64,000 nucleotides of DNA from Adiantum capillus-veneris (taxonomy: Eukaryota > Streptophyta > Polypodiopsida > Polypodiales > Pteridaceae), in assembly GCA_014529385.2 (NCBI GenBank), contig CM043965.1, positions 61,679,433 to 61,743,432 of the forward strand, read 5' to 3'. Shown one piece after another: positions 32,723 to 44,110 of the stretch. Under the pieces are notes generated by a model. The model worked only from the letters and a program-made list of their open reading frames with translations. It made no database searches and was not told the DNA's origin. How positions within the stretch are numbered: position 1 is the first letter of the stretch; every line of letters starts with the position of its first letter. The translations under genes and the position numbers were made by a program.

Positions 32723-34667
32723 TGAGAGGCAGAAGTGAAAAAAATAGACCCGGTGGCCTCTACACCAAGACTATGCACAATGGCCTCATCATGGGGAATA
32801 CGCAATAGGGGCACCACCTAGCAAGATATGCGGCTAGGACGCATACATATACACAATGAAACATGCCATGGAAAACAATTTCAAGATCCACACCCAAATG
32901 TGGAATGGGGTGGTCAGAGAATAAGGTGAGAGGAGTGGTGAGTGAGTGAGAATGGGCTCGCTACTCGTGCATGTAGTAAGGAAGATAGCAAGGTCAGGGA
33001 TACATGCAAGAATGCTCACTTCTCATACAAAAGGTGGAGAATCCGCACACCTCAAGATGGAAATAGCAAGATGATAGGAATATGAGAGGGAGAGAGAGTG
33101 TGTGTGTATGGTGGCGAATCCGCACACCTTAACATAAGCAGAAAAAAAAATGGCAAGGAACAAGCATATACCATACTCACAATGAGATGTATCCAAAGCG
33201 ACACAAAGTATGGCACCAAGATGGAGTGTGTTGATTGCTTGCAAAAGATGAATACAATAGGTAGCGTATGGCAGGAAAATGAGAAGGGAACAAGATCGTA
33301 GGAGGCATAATGGAGAGATGGGAGTTGATGGCGAAGAATATCATGAGTGTGTCCACCCTTCTTGTTCTTGAAATTGTGCCTTCAACCCTTAATTACAAGT
33401 GGTGTGGAGGTGTGGTGCTCATCTTTTGTGCATGGTGATGGTGATGATGATGGTGTTGTGATTATGTGATTAGGGTTCATGCTACAAGCATGTAGCACAA
33501 GAGTGTGTATGGAAAGGTGTGTGTGTGTGTGTGTGTGTTCTCCCCCTTAGTGAGCTCTCATGGCCTCCTTATATAGGGAAGGAGGGAAGGTTTTAGCAAT
33601 ATTTCTAATTGAGGTGAGTGTCCCACTCTGGCGACTAGGAAAATGGGGTGCATGTGACTGTGGCTCCCATCTTATCTCCTCATTATTTAAAATACCAGAG
33701 TCAATAGAGAGAGAAGAAGAGAGAATGTAGGTAGGATATAGAGGATAGGAAATATTTACAATAGTCTAGCTTTGGCTAGACATAAGCTTATTAGGGAGAG
33801 AAGAGAGAGGTAAGAAAATTATAAGAGAGGTTGTCGAAGGTGGATAATTGTTGATGAGGATGGATCCTCCAAAAATGGTGATAGAATCACTCTAGACTTT
33901 CCAAGACCTCATTAAAAGAGCCTTGTCTCTTGTAATCATGCTTGAAGACTTGTAGAACCATAGTCATTCTAGAGGGAAGAAAACTAGGGATGGCCTGTGT
34001 CACCATTACATGAGAAAACTGGGGTCCACTACAAAAATCATAGCTCCGTGTTCATAACTCCAAATGTTTTGAAACAATTTGAGCTAAAAGTTGAGATCAC
34101 AAGCTACATCTTTCATGTTGAACGCTCCTTCAGATTGGGGGTTCTTCTTTACTTTAAAAATTCAGCCAAATAATGTATTATTTGTGGCTACAAAAGTCTT
34201 TTGGTGGTCCCCTTTGAGTGGACTTCTCTCTTGCCTTCAAGTGTAAGCTCCTTCATGTGTATGAAAACATGAACTAGAGTTTTGAAAAGATTGGCAATCA
34301 TCTAGATGGAGGTATTATTGAAATTTGAAAGTGGGGTTGAGGTTTGAAAATGAAAACTAGTGAATAAAATATTTGGTAGGGTGGAATAATATACATACAT
34401 GAAAAATATATTAGAAAATACTAAAATATATAATGTAATTTAGAATATATATATTTAATATTTAAGGTCAAAAGAGAGATCAACAAAGAAAGCTTACTTA
34501 TTTATGCTACATCGTGATTGATTAGCATAAGTCTTATTTATTTAATAAAGGCTAAAACTTTTGTGAAAAAGGAAGAAAAAATCAAAAGTAACTTATATAA
34601 TAGGAAATATTTTGGTAAAAGAGCAAAAATATATGGGGGGTTCCCATGCATGGAAAAGCTTGCCTCA
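32723..34667 (-). repeat. 5' LTR of element D
   Basis: Collinear with 24100-26048. In a 350-bp stretch at the low-coordinate end I count about eight differences. Contains a (GT)n tract near 33518-33538. Confidence 0.92.
33569..33579 (-). promoter_or_regulatory. TATA box of the element D LTR
   Basis: On the minus strand CCCTATATAAGG, about 1.1 kb into the LTR, also present in the 3' LTR near 24950-24960. Probable start region for element transcription. Confidence 0.5.
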
Positions 34668-36220
34668 GCACCACTTTGCAATATATCTTGGATCACAAAA
34701 GGCCCCCTCCCTCGCTTTTTGAGTTTTTTGGAGTGTTGATTTAGGGTATAAACCAATACATAATCCCCTTTCTATAACGCCTTGCTTATTGTATGTTGGT
34801 CATGAAAAGCCTTCATTTGTCATTTTTGGGCATATTTCCTTGCTATAGCCTTCAACCATGTGTCATCTAGTTGCTCTAAGATGTCTAGTCTTTTAGAGAT
34901 CTTGTGTTTGTGCGACTCAAAGTATGGGAATTAAGAATTCCATTGGGAGAAGAGAATTTATTCCAAACACAAGATTAAATGGAGTGGTTCCAATGGAAGT
35001 TTTAAGTGCTACCCTGTATACCCATAACACTGAGTGCAACTTTAGGTCCCAATCAGTTCTTGAGTCACTCACTATTTTGGCTAGCACTGTGCATAAGATT
35101 CTATTGGTATTCATTGCTTTTACATTAGCTTGGGGGTGATAGGGGGTTAATTTATGATGAACCACCATGAATTCATCGACCAATTTTCAACGACATTGTC
35201 CACAAAGTGGGGTTTCTCGATCACTCACAATATCAATGGGTAGGTTGTATCTGGTAAAAACATTATCAAATAAGAATTGTGCTATCGTTCATGCATTATT
35301 TTTTAATGTTTCTTTTGCTTCCATCCATTTGGTCAAATAATCTATTGCTATTATAATATATTGAGTGTTTGTGCGATATTCAGGAGGTATTATGGGGCCT
35401 ACAAAATCTATTCCCCACTTGGAAAAATATTGAGCTCCCATGATCGATCATAGTGGCATCTCATCTCTCCACAAAGGTGCCTTAGTGTGTTGGCACTCAT
35501 CACACCTGCCACCATATTCCTGCAAGAAGTATCAACTTTGCTATTTTGTCAGTAAAAAAATATCCACCTGGCTGGCCTGCGTGTGCTTGCTCTAAGATGG
35601 AGAAATTTTCACTTTCAGTAGCACACAATATCAATTGGTTGTTTGTTCCTCTTTGGTATAGTTGATTCGAGATGAGCACATAGTGTGTCGCTTCCTCTTA
35701 AGTAGTTCTCATCTGAGCCTTACTCAATCCCTCCGAAAAAGTCGTGGTTTTTAAGTAGTCTATAATGTAGGTACTCCATTTGGGCGCTCCCATTACTCTA
35801 AAGAGTGTGGTGTTTTCCACCGGTGGTTGTCTCATATAGGCTTCACATGATTTTATGTATCATGGGTGCTTTCTCCCATGTTTAGCCCCAATAGACACCA
35901 AGTCTCATCAGTATTTGGAATGTTTGCGCTTTCCCGTTATGAAACCCCGTGTGTTGTATATGGGCAAGTCTCAAGTATTGCTTGAGTTCATTTGGCTCTA
36001 CATATAATCTTAAGATATCTTCATTACATTTCTTATATAGCCATTTAGCTAAAAGCTAGAGATTTATGGTCTGATTAATGATCAAAGATTGTCTTTCTAC
36101 TTGTAATGATCCTATGGTGAGTAGAGGAATGGCTTCTTCACTCCACCTTGGAACCATTTCAACGTTGAACAGATAAGAATCTAGAAGGTCATCATCAATA
36201 CCTTTGGGTGCTCCTTTATG
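34668..36220 (-). pseudogene. element A: integrase, broken
   Basis: On the minus strand in order: a first zinc-binding module remnant with LGVYW (about 35890-35920), the linker KTTTFSEG-like (near 35740), a second module (AHAGQPGG, CDECQHTK near 35490-35640), then GIDFVGP, TKWMEAKETLK and IVSDR (35200-35420), and YHPQAN through WDLKLHSVLWVYRVALKTSI (34917-35183), ending at KLKKRGRGPFVIQDILQSGA (34668-34756). This matches element B throughout, including the duplicated zinc module. Several stops and shifts break it. It stops at the edge of element D and resumes at 24099. Confidence 0.82.
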
Positions 36221-36401
36221 GAGCAATCTCAAAAAATGGTTAGCTCTTTGTGCGTTGTACCTTTCTTAAGGACCACGATGATATCAAAATCAATCTATAT
36301 GATAAACCATCAAACAATCCTTCTCGGATTGCAAGGTTTCTTTACCAAGTACAATAGTGTGAACGACAAAGAAAACAAGATTGTCCATGAGAATGTAATG
36401 T

Positions 36402-37332
36402 CTAAATTTTTTTGATGACATAGATCATCACTAGGCCTTCTCTTTCCGTAGTGGTATAGTTCTTCTCTGCAGGTTGAGCTAATATGCATCCTATGGAATA
36501 GGCTGAGGCATCCACATGGATATGGAAGATCTTATTCCAATTAGGGGCCTGCAAAATTGGAGTAGAGATTAACCCCTGCTTCAATTTTTGAAAAAAGCCT
36601 TTTTGCATTCTTTCGTCCACTCAAACTTAGTGATAAGTTCATAAAGAGGCTTAGATATAGCAACATACATGTATATGAAACGCCTATAATATCCACAATG
36701 ACTGATAAAGGCTTGTACCTCCTTTACCTTAGATGGTCTTGGAAGTGCAGCAATCACTTGTATTTTATCTTGATCAATGGAAATCCCATTTTTGGACACA
36801 ATGTGTCCCAAGATTTTACCTTGCCTTACCATGAAGAAACATTTCTTAGGATTTAAGCAAATTCAATAAGATCTACACTTGTCAAAGACTTTCTCCAAGT
36901 GTTCTATGTGCTCATTTCTCAATTGAGAATGCATGCATAGATCATCTATGTAAATTTTCAAAAATTGTTTGAGATACTCCTTGAATGCATGACTCATTAG
37001 TGTTTGAAAGGTGGCAGGTGCATTGGTCAATCCAAAAGAAATCACTCTATATGAAAATATGTCCCATTCTATTGCAAAGGCCATCTTATGTTGATCTTTT
37101 GGTTTTATGGTCAGCTGGTTGTAGCCTGCTGAGAGCCCATCCAAAAGCTATAAGCTTCTTTCCATGCAACTCTCTTGATCATATGATCTGTTATCCGTAG
37201 GGGATAGTTGTCATTGATGGTAGCATCATTTACATGTTTGAGATTCACATAGACCAATAATTTTCCGCTTTTCTTGGGCACTACGACAATTGGAGACACC
37301 CAATCGGTGTGTTCAATCTCATAGATAAACAC
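36402..37332 (-). pseudogene. element A: reverse transcriptase and RNase H, broken
   Basis: Minus-strand frames 37111-37332 (IEHTDWVSPIVVVPKKSGK), 36863-37144 (ISFGLTNAPATFQTL, IYIDDLCMHS) and 36581-36832 (GKILGHIVSKNGIS, YYRRFIYMY) make up the reverse transcriptase, with catalytic box YIDD. Frame 36402-36620 has IFHIHVDASAYSIGCILAQ and NYTTTEREGL, the RNase H. Identity to element B is high, but frames shift at each junction. Confidence 0.9.
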
Positions 37333-37339
37333 CTGCCTC

Positions 37340-39760
37340 CTTGATTTTGTCTATCTCTTCCTTAATATCTTTGGAAAATGTCTCATTGTATGTATAGGGA
37401 CGTTGTCTACGGAGTTTGGCATCACTCTTAAGGGGTGTTGTGTGTTGAATTTTTTTTTGATCTATTCCCTTAAGATCCTTGTATGACCATGAAAACATAT
37501 CTCTATATTTCTAGAGAGTTGCTATCAATAGCTGCTCTTCTTATTTTGTAAGGTCAGTGGCAATGTATGCCGGCTTTGGTTCCTCTCTTGATTCTGCTAG
37601 GTCTATGCACTTTGCTTTTTCTGGCCTATCGTATCAGGAAACAGGTTCTTTGGGGTCCTGTTTTGGCTTTTGAACAACAATGCTCTTGTCTTGGATAGTG
37701 TATCTTTTGTAGTGGGAAGGTGTGTCAAACCTATCATTGTCAGATTCTTCCTCAGTCTCCAACTCTATTGTCCAAACTTCTTTCAAAGTTTGTTTCAATT
37801 ATTTGTATCTTTGTTTTTGCTATTTTTTTGACAATTTTGTTGATTTTGTAGAGGTGTTCTTGGGTTTTGATTTCGGTTTTCTCCTCTTTTTTTAATTTCC
37901 TCTTTCTGTTGAGACAGGTTTCATGAACCTTCTCGATATCTTGTTCTTAAGGCAATCAATTGCTTCAACCAGTCTTAAATACTGCGTTTTGTTTTTTAAG
38001 AGAGGTATGTATTTTTCTCTTCTTTGATTTTGTTTGCAGTTCATGCATCTTTACTGATATTGTCTTTGTGAATTTTGGCTGGGAAAATCATAAAAGATAG
38101 CTTGTTGATCCCTGAGTTCGATGTCCTTATAAGAGATACTAGAGCGCTCATCCTCCACGTCATCCTCTAAAGGTCTATCCTAGGAGTCTTGGAATACTTC
38201 CTCATTGTTCTTGCTAAGGTCTCTTATGGAGATCTCATCCACTATACATATGCAATCTGTAACTCCCTCCGCGCCGAGTTCTTCTTACCTTGATTCCAAA
38301 TTCAAGAAAACGCTCATCATTACAGGAAGGGAGCTATATCATATCCTTTCTCATCACAAAATTTGGTTAGTGTTACCTCAGATATTGTCGAGGTAGAACT
38401 CGTGGTCTCGATTGATCTCAGTGATAGGGGTGACTCAAGAGTTGCACTTCTATCTTTTTTGTTTCTGATATCCTCCGATAGATCATGTGGCCATGGTTCT
38501 TCTACCTCCAGAATCGGCATCACTACTTTTGAGCCCATCCCATCTGTGGTATTGGCTACTTCCCTCGTATCTAAAGGTGCCTCAACTTTTGGTTCTTCCT
38601 AATCTATGTTTTCAATACCTTGATTCTCCATTTCCTAGATTCTTTTGAGGATTAGTATCTCCATTTTTGGAACATGTGGCTCCATAAGAGCTTGGGCCGC
38701 CTAAATGAGCTCCTTGCACATCTGCAACCCTTCTTTTTCATACTCTGGATGAGGATACGTTAACCATCTAAGCTCTTGGGTTTGATTAAGTTTTAACCTA
38801 GCTTCATAAGCCTTCAAAATTGCCTAGTGGTCAAAGAGGTTCTACTTGTCCCTTGGTCAGTATCCTCAGTCACATCCCCATACATTTTACATTTTTCTAC
38901 TAGATACAATGCCTCTCTAGGGACTTTCTCAAAGGTAGCACACACCTTCAAGTGCAGATCCTTTTTGAGAGTCTAGTTCCACAATCCCTATATGAAAAGA
39001 GCTGATAGTCTCTCATCCTGAGGTAGCTTTGGCATCATCTCTCTCATGGTAGAAGCCTAGACCTATATATGGACAGCAATGCAAAGCATGAATAGAGAAA
39101 TAATAAAATGATGCTATCAGTGTAAGCAAAAAACTTCTCTGGGAATCTACATTATCACAAGGGGAATAGGGTAAGGTGGGAAAGGAATAAGCCACAACTT
39201 ATCATCCTCTCATTGGAAGGCATATTATTGCTGCACAAAGGCATTCACAGATATTGACTTGGCTTTATTTTCAATGGCCATTTCTCTTGTCTATTCTCCA
39301 GAATTAATTATTAATTTCCTATTCCGCCTCATTCTAAACCCTAGGGCGAGAGCTAATAGCCCTACCACATGGGAAACTTTGTAGCCAACATCTAGGTGGA
39401 TACAAGGAGCACATAGATAATATTTTAAGCACATGCAATAGATGGCGAGTTGGATTGTAGAGGAACGCTTGCAAATAGAGGACCCATTGGAGGGAGATGA
39501 TGGCTTGATTGAGCCACAAGGAGTTTTGAACACATTATAACATTGTAAAAATATGTTGCATTTTCTCCATCTTTTCCCACTTTTCAAGTGTGAAAGTTGA
39601 TAACAAAAATATATGTCGTGATAGATTAACTATCTATTATATACAAAATTAGAAAGTCGGCTAATCTTCCTTAGTATTGAACAGCTTGAGGAAATCAAGA
39701 AGGTAGATTTCTCTTGATGAAGACATTCCTACAATTGAAAGCCTCTAATCAAGCACATTT
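37340..39760 (-). pseudogene. element A: region between gag and reverse transcriptase
   Basis: The frame 38320-38538 contains TKFCDEKGYDIAPFL, matching TKFCDKDGYDVVPYFM of element B, so this is the spacer before the reverse transcriptase. I did not find the first protease here. The stretch 39000-39650 has no match to B that I can see and may be an insertion. Total length from gag start to reverse transcriptase is about 1.4 kb shorter than in B. Confidence 0.55.
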
Positions 39761-40140
39761 TTTAAGGTCTTTCAATGTACTACTTGAATCAAAGCGAGGA
39801 TTCCTTCATCTTTTCTTTCTCCTTTTGCTAAATGCATAGATTTGGGAGTCGTACATACCATGCTTGATCCCTCTCTTTGAGAATTCCTCTCAAAAGTCTT
39901 GTAGAAGCTGCTCTATGTTGGGAAAATACCAACTATTTAATGGTTGGAACTAGGTCAAGTCTGTTTCTTCTAGGGTCAACCCAAATCCTTCATACTGAGG
40001 ATGGAAATCCCTTATCTGCTCCGCCCTCAGCACTTGTTTGAATATTGAAACATGTGAATATCAATCCCAGGACCCACTATACTTTTTGGGTACACACTTG
40101 GCTACTTGAGATGGTCGCATACGTCTAGTTTTGGCAACCA
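39760..40140 (-). pseudogene. element A: gag core fragment
   Basis: On the minus strand the sequence reads FKQVLRAEQIRDFHPQYEGF, then GLTLEE, FQPLN, EEFSKRGIKHG and SQIYAF, with stops between. This aligns with the retrotransposon gag core of element B (about 50780-51040). Confidence 0.8.
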
Positions 40141-40566
40141 TTCTAACCATTCCTGGTCCTCCTGATAGGATCTCTCTAGATTTGTATTCTCCCCTTGGCA
40201 CTACAATCAATGTCTTCTCCGCTACTCTTTAATATGATCATTCTATTTGATCTTGAGTAAAATTAAAAGGGGTTCTAGTTGCGTAAATCAAATCACATGC
40301 TTCACTGCCCCTCATGTGTGCGTTTAAAGAAACTCTAGACCTCAAAGATTCCATGGGACCTACATTACAAAATTATTGGTGACCAACTGATTCTTCCACT
40401 CTGATTCTTACTGGACTTACATATCTAGTTTTTGGTCTTGTTTGGGTCACTGTGGATCTGAATTGCTCAGTGGTCACATAATATTGATGGAGTGGTCCAT
40501 CAAAATATGTATATCATTCTAACTCCTTACGATCTATAGGACAGTATTTATGGCCATGTTTTTTTA

Positions 40567-41163
40567 TCATGAACACATGGATATTTCTCCCCTCTGTGTA
40601 TGAAAAACATACAGTTTCTTGTGGTTGGTCAGCTCCTCAATGCGGGATTCATCACATCTATAATAGAGTGTTTGTTCTCCATTATTGTATTTATAAAGCC
40701 CCACAAAGGTGTTGTTCCTATCGATCCACTCTGTCTCGTTAATGTGCCTGAGCACAACATGTTTCTTGTCCAACTTGGGTGGTTCATCTACTAATTCCTC
40801 ATCTACTTTGTCCTTGGTGCCAGTCAATCCCCATTTGTCTAGAATGAAGGGGTTTTGCACGACTAGATACATCATTCCTTCTTGATCAAAGTATTTATCT
40901 CCATTATAGTCCACATCTACACGGTCCAATTTAACAGAGTAGCAGTCCATACTATCCTTATAGATTTTAGCTTCCAGGTGATTCTCAAATTGAAATTCTA
41001 GATACAATAGCTTGACATCCAATGCTGGGCTAGAAGGACCTGCCCCCGTGGAAGTTCCTTCCCTAAAGCTCACCCTATTCAATCCCTCGTCCATTATGCT
41101 GTATGATCTTTCTGATGATGTATCAGATAGACCTTCCTCTATAATGGTCTCTAGCGGATGCAT
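40567..41163 (-). pseudogene. element A: Gag N-terminal domain (198 aa open frame)
   Basis: The frame begins MHPLETIIEEGLSDTSSERS and contains AKIYKDSMDCYSVKLD, MYLVVQNPFILDKWGLTGTK and VGLYKYNNGEQTLYYRC. It aligns over its length with residues about 30-230 of the Gag of element B. The domain lies before the usual gag core and I do not recognise it. It is one of the best preserved parts of A. It is a fragment of Gag. Confidence 0.82.
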
Positions 41164-41399
41164 AGTTTTTTATTCACACTCTCTTTAGTTGAAATGTTGC
41201 ACACTTGGGCTCTTAGGCTTGGGTTTCCATTTTGGTACAATCTTCCTGATTATAAATACATGAATAAATGACTTTACAAAACACCAACCTTGTTACCTGA
41301 TTGGATGCTTTCTATTCTCTCGGGTTAGACTTACTTGTTGAGTTGCACCCTCTAGTTCTTGCATCCTCTAAAGAATGCTTGATGGCTATGAGTTTACAA

Positions 41400-42760
41400 C
41401 CACTCTGTTAGTCCAAGCTTACAGTCTCGACAAAATTTTAGCCCTCACTTTCATGAAATTCAAAATTTTAGTTGTAACACCCACAACTTAAGTCAAATTA
41501 CAATTTTGAAAAGACCACCAGGGTCCTAGAGACTATCTCTGGTTGTGGTGTAATTCTGATTTCAGTAAGTCTCAAAGGAACATGGATCGCAATCCATGTA
41601 CCTCAGTGGCAAAATGGGATCATTTTGTTCCCACACCTAGTCCTTGGTCTAATGATCTCAAGTCTATGCTTTTTGTAAAATTTGGGTTTGATTAGGGTAA
41701 ACAAAAGTCAAACCCTAGCCATGTTTTGGCCCTTTTTTATCTAAACTAATTTTGCCCCTTTTGACCTCTTTCTGAACTTTTTTTCACTTCCTTGCTTTGG
41801 AAACTTTTGCTCAAATGGTTTAAGCTCCTCACTGGTCCAGTTCTTGTTTAGGATTTTAAGAAAGGTATATGGATCATGATCCTGTTGGGAAGCCAAATTG
41901 CGGTTTCTTGGTACCATTAGGATCAACATGTTTACTGGATGTTATGGTATCAAAAGTTTTGGATTTGAACTAGTTTTTGAGCCAAAAAGGAATTCTCAAG
42001 TCTGTTTTGGTGGTTTTTGACTATCTGTTATTTTTGGCCTTTTTCACCTCTTTTGTAAACTTTTTTGCCAATGGTTCTTTTGAGAAAAGTGTTTCAAATT
42101 GTATCAGTTACCCACTTGCCAATTTTCAGCCCAAGATCATGATGAGGTGCATGGATCACGATCCATGTTTGACCTCATTTTGACATTCGACTTGGTCAAC
42201 TTATAGTCCTTGTTATGGTGTCACTCTTCCCCAAATCTTTTTGGATTTTGAATCACTTTTGCCCAACCAAAAGAAAAACTTTGTGTCTGCTTTGCGGTTT
42301 TTGGCTATCTAGCAAAATTTTGGTGTTTTGATCAGCTTTTTTCATGTTTTTTGTTGTGGTCCCTTTCGGCAAAGTTGTTCCACTAGTTATCACGAATGTA
42401 CTGGTTAAATATTAGTCCCAAATGTCAAAAAGGTACATGGATCACGATCCATGTTTGAAAGTACTTTGTCATGAATTTTATCATGCTAGTTCTCTATTCC
42501 CTATAGAAGCTAAATCTCACTCCTTTTTGAATTTGGAACACTAAAAGTTCAACTCCCCCAAATTTTACTAGATTTCCAAGGTTTTGTGCATATTTGTCTA
42601 ATTTCCTGATTTTGGATGTACTTTAGCAGTCTATTTATGGTGGTCACACTCAGAATTCTTGTATCTAAGATCAAGCTTTAGTAATGGGTGGAAATTTCTA
42701 GTCAGTTGGTCATAGAGGTACACGGATTGCGATCTGTATTCTTAAAAAAAACTCGAAAGA
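41400..42760 (-). repeat. element A: 5' UTR array, palindrome every ~285 bp (five units)
   Basis: Palindromes centre at about 41590, 41877, 42159, 42445 and 42730 (spacings 287, 282, 286, 285). The best copy is ACATGGATCACGATCCATGT at 42435-42454. Others are ATGGATCACGATCCAT, GGATCATGATCC, and a decayed last one. Between palindromes the units share diverged pieces such as a GGTTTTTGGCTATCT-like stretch and TTTTTCACC. The array lies between primer site and gag. Confidence 0.85.
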
Positions 42761-43244
42761 AATTGTTCAGTTCGTTTCCTACAAGCTTGTTTATCCCTTT
42801 TTTCAAGGTATTTTTAAGTTTGAATTAACATTTTAAAAATTTTCAGAGCTATGGTCTTCTGTACCAAATATGATTTTGGATAGTTTTTATCGTGATTCCT
42901 TTAGCCCCATTTGATGGTTGAAGTTTTTATTCAACCTACTCCTATGGACTGAAATGAATCTATGAATGAAAATGAATAAAACGGTGCAAAAATAACAACG
43001 AAATGGATGGAGAAAGAGTCCTTTCCAATCGTAGAGAAAACCAAAGAATGAAATGTCTTTTGTAACTCACTCTCATCTCTCTCTTTTCATAAAGAATAGA
43101 ATTGGCCACTCCCCGACTCCGGTCTCTACCAAGCATAAACCCTTGTCTAGGTGCTTTACTACATAAGTGTAAATGGAATGGGTGTCAAAATATCTGGAAA
43201 GGAGGCTTTTCATACGACTAGATCACTCACCACCTAAGGATTGA

Positions 43245-43263
43245 GTCCCTGGCAACGATGCCA
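43245..43263 (-). promoter_or_regulatory. primer-binding site of element A
   Basis: On the minus strand TGGCATCGTTGCCAGGGAC, a variant of the TGGCGCCGTTGCC-type site common in plant gypsy elements, one base from the LTR end at 43265. Confidence 0.82.
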
Positions 43264-43264
43264 A

Positions 43265-44110
43265 TGTTAGCGGGTTGCCGCGATGGATGCCTGCAACATA
43301 GCTATCTGTCACTAACATATGTCAATACCCATGGAAGCGACTCGGGATGGGCCACATAGACTCTTTGAGGTTGTCAATCTTAAGAAGTGAACTTAAGTAA
43401 CTATGCAATCTACTACTATAGAAAATCTATCACTCTCTAGTCCAAAAATCTACCTATGTCCAGTCTCACAGCTCTAGCTCATCATGCCTTTTTGACATCC
43501 AAACAGAGTCAAAATGCAACAAAACTTAAGGAGGAGTATTAAACACCTAAGGGGACAATACTACCAAGTGTTGTGGTCATTAGAGGAGGTACCAAAATCA
43601 TGATCCATCCCAAAAAATGTGCAAAAAATTGCAACACACTCTTCCAAAGTAAAAAAAAAAACCATTCTAGCACTCAAATCTATGCATTTAGCTCCAAATA
43701 GGTTGTCACGAGCCACAACAAAACTGAGAATGATGACACTTAGATTCAAGACCAAGCGACGAGGAACAAAATGCACTAATCAAAATTGATTTTGGATTAC
43801 CAGTAAAAGAGAAAGACTAATTACAAGTTGTAGCAGAGCTGCAGCTCACAATCAACATCCAAAAACTCCTTACAGATAATGATAATGTTATCGTAAAAAC
43901 TAAGGGTTTTGACCCAAATACTTGGGACCCTTTCCCACAGCCATTGGCCACTTTACAAGACTTGTAGGTTTTGAGTGGAAAATAGGGAAAAATAGGCTCT
44001 TTGAATACACTTCAAGAATCAATACTTCCTAATTACAAGGATTGTTTGGAAAAAAAATAGAGTACAATGAAGTGTGACTTTTGGCCAACTCTTTGGGTGC
44101 CCGTATGCTA
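43265..44110 (-). repeat. 5' LTR of element A (approximate start)
   Basis: It ends CGCTAACA next to the primer site. Its body matches 46307-47190 (shared GACTCTTTGAGGTTGTCAATC region), another LTR of the same family in the same orientation. The start near 44110 (TGTAGCATACGGG) is inferred from where that match ends. Confidence 0.7.

Larger units (their letters stand above)
24100..34667 (-). mobile_element. element D: Ty3/gypsy retrotransposon of Tat/Ogre type, nearly full length
   Basis: Two LTRs (24100-26048 and 32723-34667) enclose, on the minus strand, a primer site, an extra ORF1, gag, protease, reverse transcriptase, a degenerate RNase H, a second (archaeal-like) RNase H and integrase. 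The extra upstream ORF and second RNase H are known traits of the Tat/Ogre lineage. The LTRs differ by a few percent by eye, so this is the younger insertion, and it interrupts element A. GCAC flanks both sides (24096-24099, 34668-34671), a probable target-site duplication. Internal stops, shifts and a changed integrase residue suggest it no longer moves on its own. Confidence 0.9.
21900..44110 (-). mobile_element. element A: old Ty3/gypsy retrotransposon, split by element D
   Basis: On the minus strand: LTR (44110-43265), primer site (43263-43245), long 5' untranslated region with a palindrome array (42760-41400), gag (41163 to about 39760), linker, reverse transcriptase and RNase H (37332-36402), integrase (36220-34668), then after the inserted element D (34667-24100) the integrase end, a second protease-like domain, a basic tail (to about 22850) and a 3' untranslated region. 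Every domain matches element B in order. Stops, frameshifts and deletions are frequent. The 3' LTR was not found, so the low-coordinate limit is approximate. Confidence 0.82.

Noticed and set aside
39291-39587. 98-residue minus-strand frame with several cysteines
   Set aside because: No recognisable domain; it lies in a decayed part of element A and I cannot support a gene.
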